A stretch of DNA of 46,949 nt, taken from assembly GCA_002368795.1 (NCBI GenBank), contig DFFG01000020.1, positions 1 to 46,949 of the forward strand. The letters are read 5' to 3'. The notes below the pieces were generated by a model, which searched no databases, was not told where the DNA came from, and saw nothing but the letters and a program-made list of their open reading frames with translations. The stretch's first letter is position 1. Every line of letters starts with the position of its first letter. The stretch is from Eubacterium sp. UBA3782. GTDB taxonomy: Bacteria; Bacillota; Clostridia; Lachnospirales; Lachnospiraceae. Positions 16,308-23,206 of this stretch are shown piece after piece. A program made the position numbers and the translations under genes.

Positions 16308-17807
16308 TCAGAACTGGGCAAAAGGAATATCCATCAGCTGAGCGATCTTGCGGAACAGTCCGGCATTGTGGCCTACAGAAAGAGCCAGATGATGGGTCGG
16401 TGCTTCCGCAAACCATTTGTCCATATACGCAGCCGGCTTGTCTGCAAAACGGATGTGGGTAGATGTATTGCCGTTCAGAAGGATCGGTGCCTCGATCGCC
16501 TCGCCCTCGCTGACGTTCATCTTCAGGCGTCCGTCGCCGGTCTGGGTGATCCCGATCGTCGTAACCGGACCGGAAATGACCTTTGCTTCTACCGACACGC
16601 CGCTGCCTCTCTTTCCATGGTAGACACCCATCCCGCGGAGGATCGGCCGGCCTTTGGAGATGGCGATGTGGAAGGGGCCGTCGTGGCCAAGGATCATCGT
16701 ATCCCTGTTGAAATCAGCTGCCACGATCTCGCAGAAGCTACCGCCTTTTCCGCAGAGATCTGCGATCTTCATGGCCAAAGCTGTCTTGATGTCTCCCTCA
16801 CCGGAGCAGGCCACACCCTGCGCGTTCAGCAGAGAGAATCCTACGATAAATCCGCTCTGGACCTCCTCCAGATGATCATCTCTTCCATGATAGTAATAGG
16901 AAACGCTGTCCAGCCTGCGGTCGCGTACCATCTTCTCCTGGGCACAGGCAACTCTTGCGGACCATTCCAGCTGCTCCTCTGTAGGCTTTTTCGCGATCGG
17001 ATCGGACGGTGAATCACCCGAGATCTCAAAGAAGGTATTGATAAGCTCCAGCTTTTCTCTGGTCTCCTCATCGGTGACTTCATTCAGATAAGCATCCAGA
17101 TCACTCATCTCCAGGATCTCAACATCCATGCCGGTCTGTGCATGCAGCATAGTCAGATCGCTGTACATATCCAGCATGCCGCTGTAGTAGCCGCCAAGGA
17201 ATCCGAACCTTGCATGCTGCAAATTGTGTTTTACCGCAGCAGCCATGCACCATTCCCCGATCTCCTTCCAGGCCTTTACTGCCTCCGGCCGTGTGCTGGT
17301 ATTCTCGTCTGCCTTTGCAAAGCCAGGTGTGTAATCCAGGCCAAGAAGCCCGTTTACCGCCCGGAAGGGGATGCCTGCGCGGTTGAAGGCATTGGAGATC
17401 TCCGGTACCGGACAGGCAACGCACTGGGCAAGCCAGCGGTCAGTACCTGTGGTCATATAATCCATCTCCGGTGTCGGCTGCAGATTCAGAACAACACAGG
17501 GTGCCTTGCAGATCTGATGCACGGGAAGTACGCAGGAGCTGGTGTAGTAGGTCGCTGCATGTGAAAACACGATGTCCACATTTTTGGCATTGAAGTATTC
17601 TCCTGCCTCCCGGCCGCCTTCCTCGGAATCCAGAATACCGAAATTGTATACCTCGCCAAATTCGGCCAGCCGCTTCTCCAGAAAATGGTTGTATTCCATG
17701 AGGCAGTCCTTCAGGCCCTCAAACTGATCCCAGTAGGTGTGCAGTCCTGCGCTGTAAAGGCCGATCCGTGCCTTCCCCGGTTCTTTTATCTTTGCAAGCT
17801 GATTCAT
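16308..17807 (-). CDS. L-fucose/L-arabinose isomerase-family protein
   Basis: A 499-residue aldose-ketose isomerase of the AraA/FucI fold. Motifs: IGLYSAGLHTYWDQFEGL, the substrate-side SHAATYYTSSCVLPVHQ, CVACPVPEISNAFNRAGI, GEGDIKTALAM with a metal-ligand Glu, GHDGPFHI with a ligand His, and THHLALSVGHNAG near the C-terminus. The first 15 codons of the longest frame are unlikely to be used: AGGAGG lies 7 nt before the ATG at 17807. The family covers L-arabinose, L-fucose and relatives; next to rhaM and a rhamnose-type binding protein, L-rhamnose or another deoxysugar is plausible, but family membership alone does not settle it. A TATAAT -10 is at 17869-17874. Confidence 0.82.
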   Translation of the reverse strand: MNQLAKIKEPGKARIGLYSAGLHTYWDQFEGLKDCLMEYNHFLEKRLAEFGEVYNFGILDSEEGGREAGEYFNAKNVDIVFSHAATYYTSSCVLPVHQICKAPCVVLNLQPTPEMDYMTTGTDRWLAQCVACPVPEISNAFNRAGIPFRAVNGLLGLDYTPGFAKADENTSTRPEAVKAWKEIGEWCMAAAVKHNLQHARFGFLGGYYSGMLDMYSDLTMLHAQTGMDVEILEMSDLDAYLNEVTDEETREKLELINTFFEISGDSPSDPIAKKPTEEQLEWSARVACAQEKMVRDRRLDSVSYYYHGRDDHLEEVQSGFIVGFSLLNAQGVACSGEGDIKTALAMKIADLCGKGGSFCEIVAADFNRDTMILGHDGPFHIAISKGRPILRGMGVYHGKRGSGVSVEAKVISGPVTTIGITQTGDGRLKMNVSEGEAIEAPILLNGNTSTHIRFADKPAAYMDKWFAEAPTHHLALSVGHNAGLFRKIAQLMDIPFAQF

Positions 17808-17868
17808 AAGATGTCCTCCTGCATATAACATTTTATTGTTTTTAATCAAATTCGCTGTTTATGCTTGA

Positions 17869-17874
17869 ATTATA
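17869..17874 (-). promoter_or_regulatory. -10 element of the sugar operon
   Basis: Perfect TATAAT on the minus strand about 60 nt before the isomerase ATG. No match to TTGACA lies 16-18 bp upstream, as expected if the divergent AraC protein activates it. The 17821-17930 region is strongly AT-rich. Confidence 0.5.
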
Positions 17875-17992
17875 TTGTTTTTCTCTATTTTGTTGTTATA
17901 GAATATTGGCAAGAAATATCACTATATTGCTCTTCTGCATTCGTATTTAAAAACAGGCAAAGCACCTGCTTATACCGAAAGGAAGTATATTC

Positions 17993-18877
17993 ATGGCATT
18001 TAATTCTGACCGGAAATATCTGGAAAAGGCAGATTATACCTGGAGTGAAGACTCGATCCGTCTGATCAATACGCCGGCGCTGAACATCCGCCAGTCCTTT
18101 CTCTACGTACAGGAGGCCGGTTATTTCCGCACCCAGAGCCCCTACTTCACCGAGCGGGCAAATCTGAACAGCTTTCTCGTCTTTTACACCATATCCGGCA
18201 GAGGACTTCTCCGTTACCGGGATAAGACCCACTATCTGGTTCCGGGAACGGCCACCATGATCAGCTGCATGGACCACCATTACTACGAATGCCTGTCCGG
18301 GCAGGAATGGGAGTTTCTGTGGCTGCATTTCTATGGTTCAAACGCCTACGGCTATTTCGAGGAATTCATCCGCAGCGGATTCCGGATCCTGAAGGATCTG
18401 GATCAATTTTCCTTCGAGAGCACGATGCGCAGGATCATTGCCCTCACCCAGAAAAAGGATCTGAATTCAGAGATCATCGTCTCAAGCCTGATCACCTCTC
18501 TGGTCACACAGCTTCTGACGGCCAACAACGATGCCGGCAATGCCCTTGGCTTTATGCCCGACTATCTGAAACTTGTCCTGAAAAAAATAGAGACAGAGTT
18601 TTCTTCTCCTCTGTCTCTGGATGAGCTTTCCTCCCTGTCCGGTGTCAGCAAATATCACCTGGACAGAGAATTTAAAAAGTTTATTGGCACATCTCCCATC
18701 GAATATATCACGCTGACGAGAATCAACTATGCCAAGGAGCTGCTGAAATACTCCGGCTATTCGGTCGAGGAGATCTGCTACCGCTGCGGCTTTAATTACG
18801 TCAGCCACTTTATCAGCGTCTTCCGGCGGCATGAGGGAAAAACACCGCTGCAATACAAAAAGGAATGGGCCGGATGA
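17993..18877 (+). CDS. AraC-family transcriptional activator of the sugar locus
   Basis: A 294-residue regulator. Residues about 40-110 form a cupin-like sensor (FYTISGRGLLRYRDKTHYLVPGTATMISCMDHHYYE). The C-terminal 100 residues are the AraC double HTH (LSLDELSSLSGVSKYHLDREFKKFIGTSP and GYSVEEICYRCGFNYVSHFISVFRRHEGKTP). AAGGAAG precedes the ATG. It is divergent from the isomerase gene across 185 AT-rich bases. By position it should activate the isomerase-binding protein-mutarotase genes in response to their sugar, like RhaR/RhaS. The hairpin at 18860-18887 overlaps its stop codon. Confidence 0.9.
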   Translation: MAFNSDRKYLEKADYTWSEDSIRLINTPALNIRQSFLYVQEAGYFRTQSPYFTERANLNSFLVFYTISGRGLLRYRDKTHYLVPGTATMISCMDHHYYECLSGQEWEFLWLHFYGSNAYGYFEEFIRSGFRILKDLDQFSFESTMRRIIALTQKKDLNSEIIVSSLITSLVTQLLTANNDAGNALGFMPDYLKLVLKKIETEFSSPLSLDELSSLSGVSKYHLDREFKKFIGTSPIEYITLTRINYAKELLKYSGYSVEEICYRCGFNYVSHFISVFRRHEGKTPLQYKKEWAG

Positions 18878-18887
18878 CCCATTCCTT
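18860..18887. terminator. Bidirectional terminator between AraC and ABC genes
   Basis: AAGGAATGGG (18860-18869) pairs with CCCATTCCTT (18878-18887). On the minus strand the stem runs into TTTTT, which suits termination of the GntR-ABC operon; on the plus strand the tail is weaker. Confidence 0.65.
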
Positions 18888-19000
18888 CTGTATATTACAT
18901 GAATGTTTCCCTTGGTGCTGCAGGATATATTTCCGATGCAGTCTTTATCCTTCCAGCAGCAGTGGTCCTTTTTTGTTGTTTCTTACAGGCAATGCCATCC

Positions 19001-19819
19001 TCAGGCCAGGTTCAGATGCCGGCTGAGCAGCCGTTCGGTCCCGAAGAAAAACAGGACGGAGAGCACGATATTGCTGATCAGACCTGTGATGAGCATGGGG
19101 CTCATCGAGACCGCAGCAGAATCCAGCTGACTGATATAATTATTTCCCAGGATAGCAGACACAATGCTGGTGATGATCTGGATGCCTACATAGGCACCGA
19201 CCGAGGTCAGAAGCTTGTGCTGGCTGCTGAGGTTGCCCACCGACATGCAGAAATAAAACTGCAGGATAGTGGCAACGAGGGAAAACAGGCTCGTCAGGAT
19301 AAGTACCGCAGAGTTGATATTCAGATCAGCAAATACTTCCCGGATGCCGGCAGCTACATCGACATACTGGCTCATGTACGTGAACGCACCGGAGAGACCG
19401 ACGATCAGAAGGCCGGAAATGAGGACCACGACCACCGCGATCAGGTTCCAGATGAGCGCAACGATCAGCTTGGATGCGATCAGCTCCCATGTCGGCACCG
19501 GAAGGGTATGCATCAGGTAGCCTTCACCCTGGAGCATGTTGTTGTAGAAGCGCATGATGATCATGACAATGGTCAGAACACAGAGCGCAGCCATCAGGAA
19601 GAAATAGATCAGGAACAGTGCGAGAAACAGGGTCGCTACAATGCTGTTTGCGTCCTCCGCGCCAAAGACGATCGTCATCCCGTCAGTGGTCTCCCATCTT
19701 CCGGAAAGGAACCTGCCCAGGATCCCCATCAGCGTGGCTGCTGCCAGGATACCGGCATAGATATACAGAATGATCCTGCTCGTGGATCTAAGTTCATATT
19801 TCAGCAGTTTTACCAGCAT
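19001..19819 (-). CDS. ABC transporter permease (ABC-2 type)
   Basis: A 272-residue integral membrane protein with about six hydrophobic segments, beginning MLVKLLKYELRSTSRIILYIYAGIL, a start typical of small ABC-2 permeases from Firmicutes. The loop EGYLMHTLPVPTWELIASKL is characteristic. It overlaps the 3' end of the ATPase gene by 10 bp, so the two are translationally linked. With the ATPase and the GntR regulator it forms a YtrA-type three-gene exporter operon. Such systems usually respond to cell-wall-active compounds; the substrate cannot be told here. Confidence 0.85.
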   Translation of the reverse strand: MLVKLLKYELRSTSRIILYIYAGILAAATLMGILGRFLSGRWETTDGMTIVFGAEDANSIVATLFLALFLIYFFLMAALCVLTIVMIIMRFYNNMLQGEGYLMHTLPVPTWELIASKLIVALIWNLIAVVVVLISGLLIVGLSGAFTYMSQYVDVAAGIREVFADLNINSAVLILTSLFSLVATILQFYFCMSVGNLSSQHKLLTSVGAYVGIQIITSIVSAILGNNYISQLDSAAVSMSPMLITGLISNIVLSVLFFFGTERLLSRHLNLA

Positions 19820-20511
19820 CGGAATACCTCCCGGAAATACTCATCTACAGATTTGCCTTCATGTTCACGAATATCGTCCACCGTCCGGTGCATCACGATC
19901 TGCCCGCGGCTGATCAGGACGGCCTCGTCCAGCACACGCTCTACATCGGCGATCAGGTGGGTGGAGATCAGCACCAGCGCCTCCTCTGAATAGTTTCTGA
20001 GGATCGTATCCATAATGTAATCTCTGGCAGCCGGATCGACACCGCCGATCGGCTCATCCAGAAGATAGATCTTTGCATTCCGGCTCATGGCCAGGATCAG
20101 CTGGACCTTCTCCTTGTTTCCTTTGGAAAGTGTCTTCAGTCTTGCCTTTCTGTCGATCCCCAGGTTGTCCAGCATGGAATATGCCTTTTCCTGGCTGAAA
20201 TCGCTGTAGAAATCACAAAACATCTCAACCAGCGTCTCGACATTCATCCAGTCCATCAGATAGCTGGCATCCGGCAGGTAGGAGACGATCGCCTTCGTTC
20301 CTGTCCCCGGCTTCTCGCCGTTCAGAAGGATCTCGCCCTCTGTCGGGACAAGCAGGCCGTTGGCCAGCTTGAGCAGGGTCGTCTTGCCGCTGCCGTTCGG
20401 GCCCAGAAGGCCCACGATCCGTCCGCTCTCCAGCGACAGATCGACATGATCCAGTGCCGTTGTGGAACCAAACCGCTTTGTCAGTCCCCGGCAGGTAAAT
20501 ATCTCACTCAT
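19810..20511 (-). CDS. ABC transporter ATP-binding protein
   Basis: A 233-residue nucleotide-binding subunit. Walker A is GLLGPNGSGKTT (about 33-44), the Q-loop/YLPDASYLMDW region follows, the signature is the degenerate LSKGNKEKVQL, Walker B is IYLLDEPIGGVD, and the switch His is in LISTHL. The LSKGNKEK signature is common in the GntR-linked ABC exporter group rather than in importers. Its start lies 3 bp after the GntR stop and its 3' end overlaps the permease. It powers the membrane partner at 19001-19819. Confidence 0.92.
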   Translation of the reverse strand: MSEIFTCRGLTKRFGSTTALDHVDLSLESGRIVGLLGPNGSGKTTLLKLANGLLVPTEGEILLNGEKPGTGTKAIVSYLPDASYLMDWMNVETLVEMFCDFYSDFSQEKAYSMLDNLGIDRKARLKTLSKGNKEKVQLILAMSRNAKIYLLDEPIGGVDPAARDYIMDTILRNYSEEALVLISTHLIADVERVLDEAVLISRGQIVMHRTVDDIREHEGKSVDEYFREVFRCW

Positions 20512-20514
20512 CCG

Positions 20515-20874
20515 TTATCCCTCCATCTTCTTCAAAACTTCCAGGACCTCATCGCCCGTAAATCCCAGGCTGCGCATCCGCCCCAGAAAGGCTGCCGCCT
20601 CTGCCTGGGCCTCTTCCTCCCGCAGTTTCCTGATCATCTCCTGATCATCCGTCACAAACCTGCCGCTGGTCCGCACGGAATAAATGATCCCGCTGTTTTC
20701 CAGCTCGGCCAGGGCCCTCTGCATCGTGTTCGGGTTGACTCCGGCTTCATTTGCCAGATCCCGGACCGAATCGAGTCTTGCCCCGGGGGCATAGACCCCG
20801 GTAATGATCCGCTGCCGGATGATCTCGATCAGCTGCTGGTAGATCGACCGTTTCCCGTCAAGCTCCCATGCCAT
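20515..20874 (-). CDS. GntR-family repressor (YtrA subfamily)
   Basis: A 119-residue regulator with a GntR winged helix (SIYQQLIEIIRQRIITGVYAPGARL; VRDLANEAGVNPNTMQRALAELE; GIIYSVRTSGRFV) and only a short helical tail, as in the YtrA group. It is first in the ABC operon and probably represses it. The promoter at 20960-20988 overlaps an inverted repeat, TGTATTGTTG (20927-20936) with CAATAATACA (20961-20970), which fits autorepression. The signal that releases it is unknown. Confidence 0.9.
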   Translation of the reverse strand: MAWELDGKRSIYQQLIEIIRQRIITGVYAPGARLDSVRDLANEAGVNPNTMQRALAELENSGIIYSVRTSGRFVTDDQEMIRKLREEEAQAEAAAFLGRMRSLGFTGDEVLEVLKKMEG

Positions 20875-20959
20875 TCTATTTCTCCTTTGCTGCGTTTTAT
20901 AAGTGTTTCTGCACCATCTGTATTACTGTATTGTTGTATTACTTACTTAGTACAATATT

Positions 20960-20988
20960 ACAATAATACAATTGTCAGATCCTGTCAA
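20960..20988 (-). promoter_or_regulatory. Promoter and candidate operator of the GntR-ABC operon
   Basis: On the minus strand TTGACA (20988-20983) and TATTGT (20965-20960) are separated by exactly 17 bp. The right half-site CAATAATACA (20961-20970) of an imperfect repeat overlaps the -10. The other half, TGTATTGTTG, is at 20927-20936. Confidence 0.7.
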
Positions 20989-21015
20989 CACCTGATTTCA
21001 TATTTTTTATTCTTC

Positions 21016-21044
21016 TTGACAGCCTATACCCCTATAGGTATAAT
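21016..21044 (+). promoter_or_regulatory. Consensus promoter with CsoR-type operator in the spacer
   Basis: TTGACA (21016-21021), a 17-bp spacer and TATAAT (21039-21044) form a perfect sigma-A promoter. The box ATACC-N6-GGTAT (21026-21041) fills the spacer and overlaps the -10. The same box in the same place occurs at 32026-32041 before the P-type ATPase operon. It resembles operators of the CsoR/CstR family, and a CsoR-family gene lies at 34021-34440. Confidence 0.8.
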
Positions 21045-21069
21045 TAAGGCGCAAAGGAGGTACATGCTG

Positions 21070-21231
21070 ATGTTTGTGAAAGGATTATTTCTTCTGGCTG
21101 GTATGATGCTTCTGATGAATACTGTCTATATTTTTCTGACCGGAGATGACAGGGAGCATGCCTCAGACCGGACGCTTCTGCTCTCGTTTATCCTCGGTCT
21201 TATCGTTACGATCGGCCTTGGCTGCTTTTAA
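21070..21231 (+). CDS. 53-residue membrane protein under CsoR-box control
   Basis: A short gene with AGGAGG at 21055-21060, 9 nt before the ATG at 21070 (an ATG at 21064 is too close). The peptide has two hydrophobic helices, FVKGLFLLAGMMLLMNTVYIF and TLLLSFILGLIVTIGLG, joined by a charged loop (TGDDREHASDR), and ends in CF. It has its own perfect promoter and a terminator at 21352-21403, so it is a real single-gene transcript. I do not recognise the family. Sharing the operator of the P1B ATPase operon suggests a role in metal handling, for example as a small transporter subunit or membrane chaperone. That role is inference. Confidence 0.75.
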   Translation: MFVKGLFLLAGMMLLMNTVYIFLTGDDREHASDRTLLLSFILGLIVTIGLGCF

Positions 21232-21351
21232 TCAAAACTCCGGGCACCCTGCCCAGGTTATGGCAGCTATAGGTCCATCGCCGGCTGTATCTAAATGATG
21301 TATCTAAATGAATCCGACTGCCGGCAGAACCATTTTTGCTGCTTACAGGCC

Positions 21352-21403
21352 GCCCCGCTGTGTCATCCCTGGTTGTTTTCAGGGAGCCACAGCGGGGCTT
21401 TTT
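21352..21403 (+). terminator. Terminator of the 53-residue membrane protein gene
   Basis: GCCCCGCTGTG (21352-21362) pairs with CACAGCGGGGC (21388-21398) and T21399-T21403 follows; an inner CCCTG...CAGGG stem strengthens it. Just before it, TATCTAAATGA occurs twice (21289-21312 region). Confidence 0.85.
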
Positions 21404-21426
21404 CATGCTTCAGGGAATACCCTGTT

Positions 21427-22593
21427 TTACTCCGTCGGCGGTTCCGAGTGCAAAAGCATACAGGCGATCTGATATTTCATCCGCTCCTCTGCTGTCTCCA
21501 GATCGCTCCCAAGTAGGCTTCTGATATTGTTCATGCGATAGATCACGGTATTTCTGTGGGTAAACATCTGCTCCGCCACGGCCTGGATACTGCCGCCGCA
21601 GGAAAGGTATTTCTCCAGCATCTCCAGATAATTGGAATCGTGCTTTACGTCGTAATCGATGACCGGCCGCAGGATATTCTCTCCCATCTCTCTCTTCAGT
21701 ATGGGATCCTCGATCAGACAGAGCAGCCGGTACATTCCAAGCTCATCAAACCAAACGATATGCTTTTCGTTCCGGAATGCCATGTGGAGAGCGGCCTTTG
21801 CCCTGCGGTAGCCCAGGTGCAGATTTGCGATATCCTTCAGGACACTGCCGGCCCCTACATAGAGATGTTCCTCCGGCATACGCCGCTCCGCCCGGCGCAG
21901 AAAGCCGTTCATGACCTCCTGCACATACGCCGGCGGCATGGCGTTCATCACGACCACGAAGCTGCCGTCGTAATAGAAAAAGCTGGCGTTGTGGGTAATA
22001 CTCTCCAGATAGATCTGCAGCTGGAAGCTGATCCGCCTGCGCTCGACCGTGTCCATCGTGTCCAGATCTCCTGTGGTGATCAGCACGACCTGGAAGGTAC
22101 CGTCCACGTCAAAGTAGGGAAGCAATTCTTTTCTGTAGGCATCGGAAGCTCCAGGCGTTTCGATGGCGTGGATCAGTGCGCCGGAGATCTGTTCGTCAGT
22201 CATGCCCTGCAGCAGGATCCGCATGTTCAGCTCTTTGATCAGATCAAACAGCTCGGTATCCCAGGGGACGGTCATCAGCGGAAAGTCATTCTCATCGCAA
22301 AAAGCACGCACGCTCTCCGCCACCTCCATAATATACATGCCGGTATTGATGATCAGGCCGGCCGCGCCAGAGACGATCAGCTGCTCCACAAGTCCCAGCT
22401 GCTGCTCCTCGGTCGGAAAGCCAAGGCCCGTTGTGACGGCCAGATCCTTTCCCTTGAAGTTTTTCAAGACCGTCATGTCCTCAATCAGCAGGATCCAGCT
22501 GATGGAATTCGACCATCCGTCAGCTCCCCCGATCAGCTGCATCTTGTATTTATCTCTGGAAACCGTCAGCATATCCTCGATCGTAAATCCCAT
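21427..22593 (-). CDS. PucR-family transcriptional regulator
   Basis: A 388-residue regulator. The N-terminal 120 residues form the PucR domain (FTIEDMLTVSRDKYKMQLIGG; FKGKDLAVTTGLGF). A central GGDEF-like/CdaR region follows. The C-terminal HTH_30 is LEKYLSCGGSIQAVAEQMFTHRNTVIYRMNNI. This class senses purine-related or other small metabolites. It is divergent from a 53-codon ORF at 22779; an inverted repeat between them (22667-22712) is a likely binding site. No purine-catabolic genes adjoin it, so the target set is uncertain. Confidence 0.88.
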   Translation of the reverse strand: MGFTIEDMLTVSRDKYKMQLIGGADGWSNSISWILLIEDMTVLKNFKGKDLAVTTGLGFPTEEQQLGLVEQLIVSGAAGLIINTGMYIMEVAESVRAFCDENDFPLMTVPWDTELFDLIKELNMRILLQGMTDEQISGALIHAIETPGASDAYRKELLPYFDVDGTFQVVLITTGDLDTMDTVERRRISFQLQIYLESITHNASFFYYDGSFVVVMNAMPPAYVQEVMNGFLRRAERRMPEEHLYVGAGSVLKDIANLHLGYRRAKAALHMAFRNEKHIVWFDELGMYRLLCLIEDPILKREMGENILRPVIDYDVKHDSNYLEMLEKYLSCGGSIQAVAEQMFTHRNTVIYRMNNIRSLLGSDLETAEERMKYQIACMLLHSEPPTE

Positions 22594-22666
22594 TCTCCTG
22601 CTCCTTTTCCCGTTTTTCTGCCCTCATTATAACACATACTACAAATATATGTGCTCTCAGTACATA

Positions 22667-22712
22667 TTTTTGCCGATTCTTTATTCCCATATGCCATAGC
22701 ATTCGGCAAAAA
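22667..22712. promoter_or_regulatory. Inverted repeat between PucR gene and small ORF
   Basis: TTTTTGCCGA (22667-22676) and TCGGCAAAAA (22703-22712) are perfect 10-bp arms, 26 bp apart. A -10-like TATACT/TATAGT lies just downstream (about 22720-22729) before the small ORF. The half-site TTTTTGCCGA also occurs upstream of the esterase at 42823-42832. Confidence 0.5.
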
Positions 22713-22778
22713 AAGCACTATACTATAGTTAACAGGTACAGAAAAACACCGATTTCACTGAAGCAAGGGGGCTCAACT

Positions 22779-22940
22779 ATGGTATCCTTCGATCTGAATT
22801 ATTCCTGCCACAATACCGATCCGAGACCGGAATGGATGAATTCCGAGCGTCTTGACTACTGCGAGCATATGAGCGAGATGAGAAACGGTCTTGAGGAGAT
22901 TCAGGACTTCTTCCGCGAACTGTTCAATGTGATTCGGTAA
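22779..22940 (+). CDS. 53-residue protein of unknown function
   Basis: A short ORF with AAGGGGG 6-7 nt before its ATG. The product is acidic and hydrophilic with two cysteines (Cys10 and Cys28) and an amphipathic C-terminal helix (LEEIQDFFRELFNVIR). There is no signal or membrane helix. I do not recognise it. It is supported by the good SD, by -10-like sequences after an inverted repeat shared with the divergent PucR gene, and by a strong terminator 44 bp after its stop. It may be a PucR-controlled small protein. Confidence 0.55.
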   Translation: MVSFDLNYSCHNTDPRPEWMNSERLDYCEHMSEMRNGLEEIQDFFRELFNVIR

Positions 22941-22983
22941 AACAGAAATAAAAAAAGCCATCCACCTGGGATGACCAAACGAG

Positions 22984-23018
22984 AGGAAAAGGGCTGTCAC
23001 GACGACAGCCCTTTTCCT
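22984..23018. terminator. Terminator after the 53-codon ORF
   Basis: AGGAAAAGGGCTGT (22984-22997) pairs perfectly with ACAGCCCTTTTCCT (23005-23018), loop 7 nt. It carries T/A runs inside both arms, so it can act in both directions. Confidence 0.8.
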
Positions 23019-23042
23019 ATATGTGATTCGATTTAGCCGTAT

Positions 23043-23134
23043 AGCCCACGTACCCGGAAAGACATTACGCAAAGGCTTTAAGCCCTGTAGGGCCTGCAGA
23101 TTGTTTGCTTTAATGTCTTCCGGGTATGTGGGCT
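23043..23134 (-). repeat. Structured repeat family 2, solitary copy
   Basis: A 92-bp palindromic element with outer arms AGCCCAC/GTGGGCT and inner ACCCGGAA.GACATTA/TAATGTCTTCCGGGT. Read on the minus strand its core (GACATTAAAGCAAAC, TCTGCAGGCC, TTTGCGTAATG) matches the tandem units at 36398-36668. It lies between the convergent small ORF and dipeptidase genes. Confidence 0.8.
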
Positions 23135-23206
23135 GTATGCCATACGAGGACGGGAAGCGATTGCCATCTTCCCTTGCCAGGCACATTTCCAACAATATAA
23201 ATGAAA

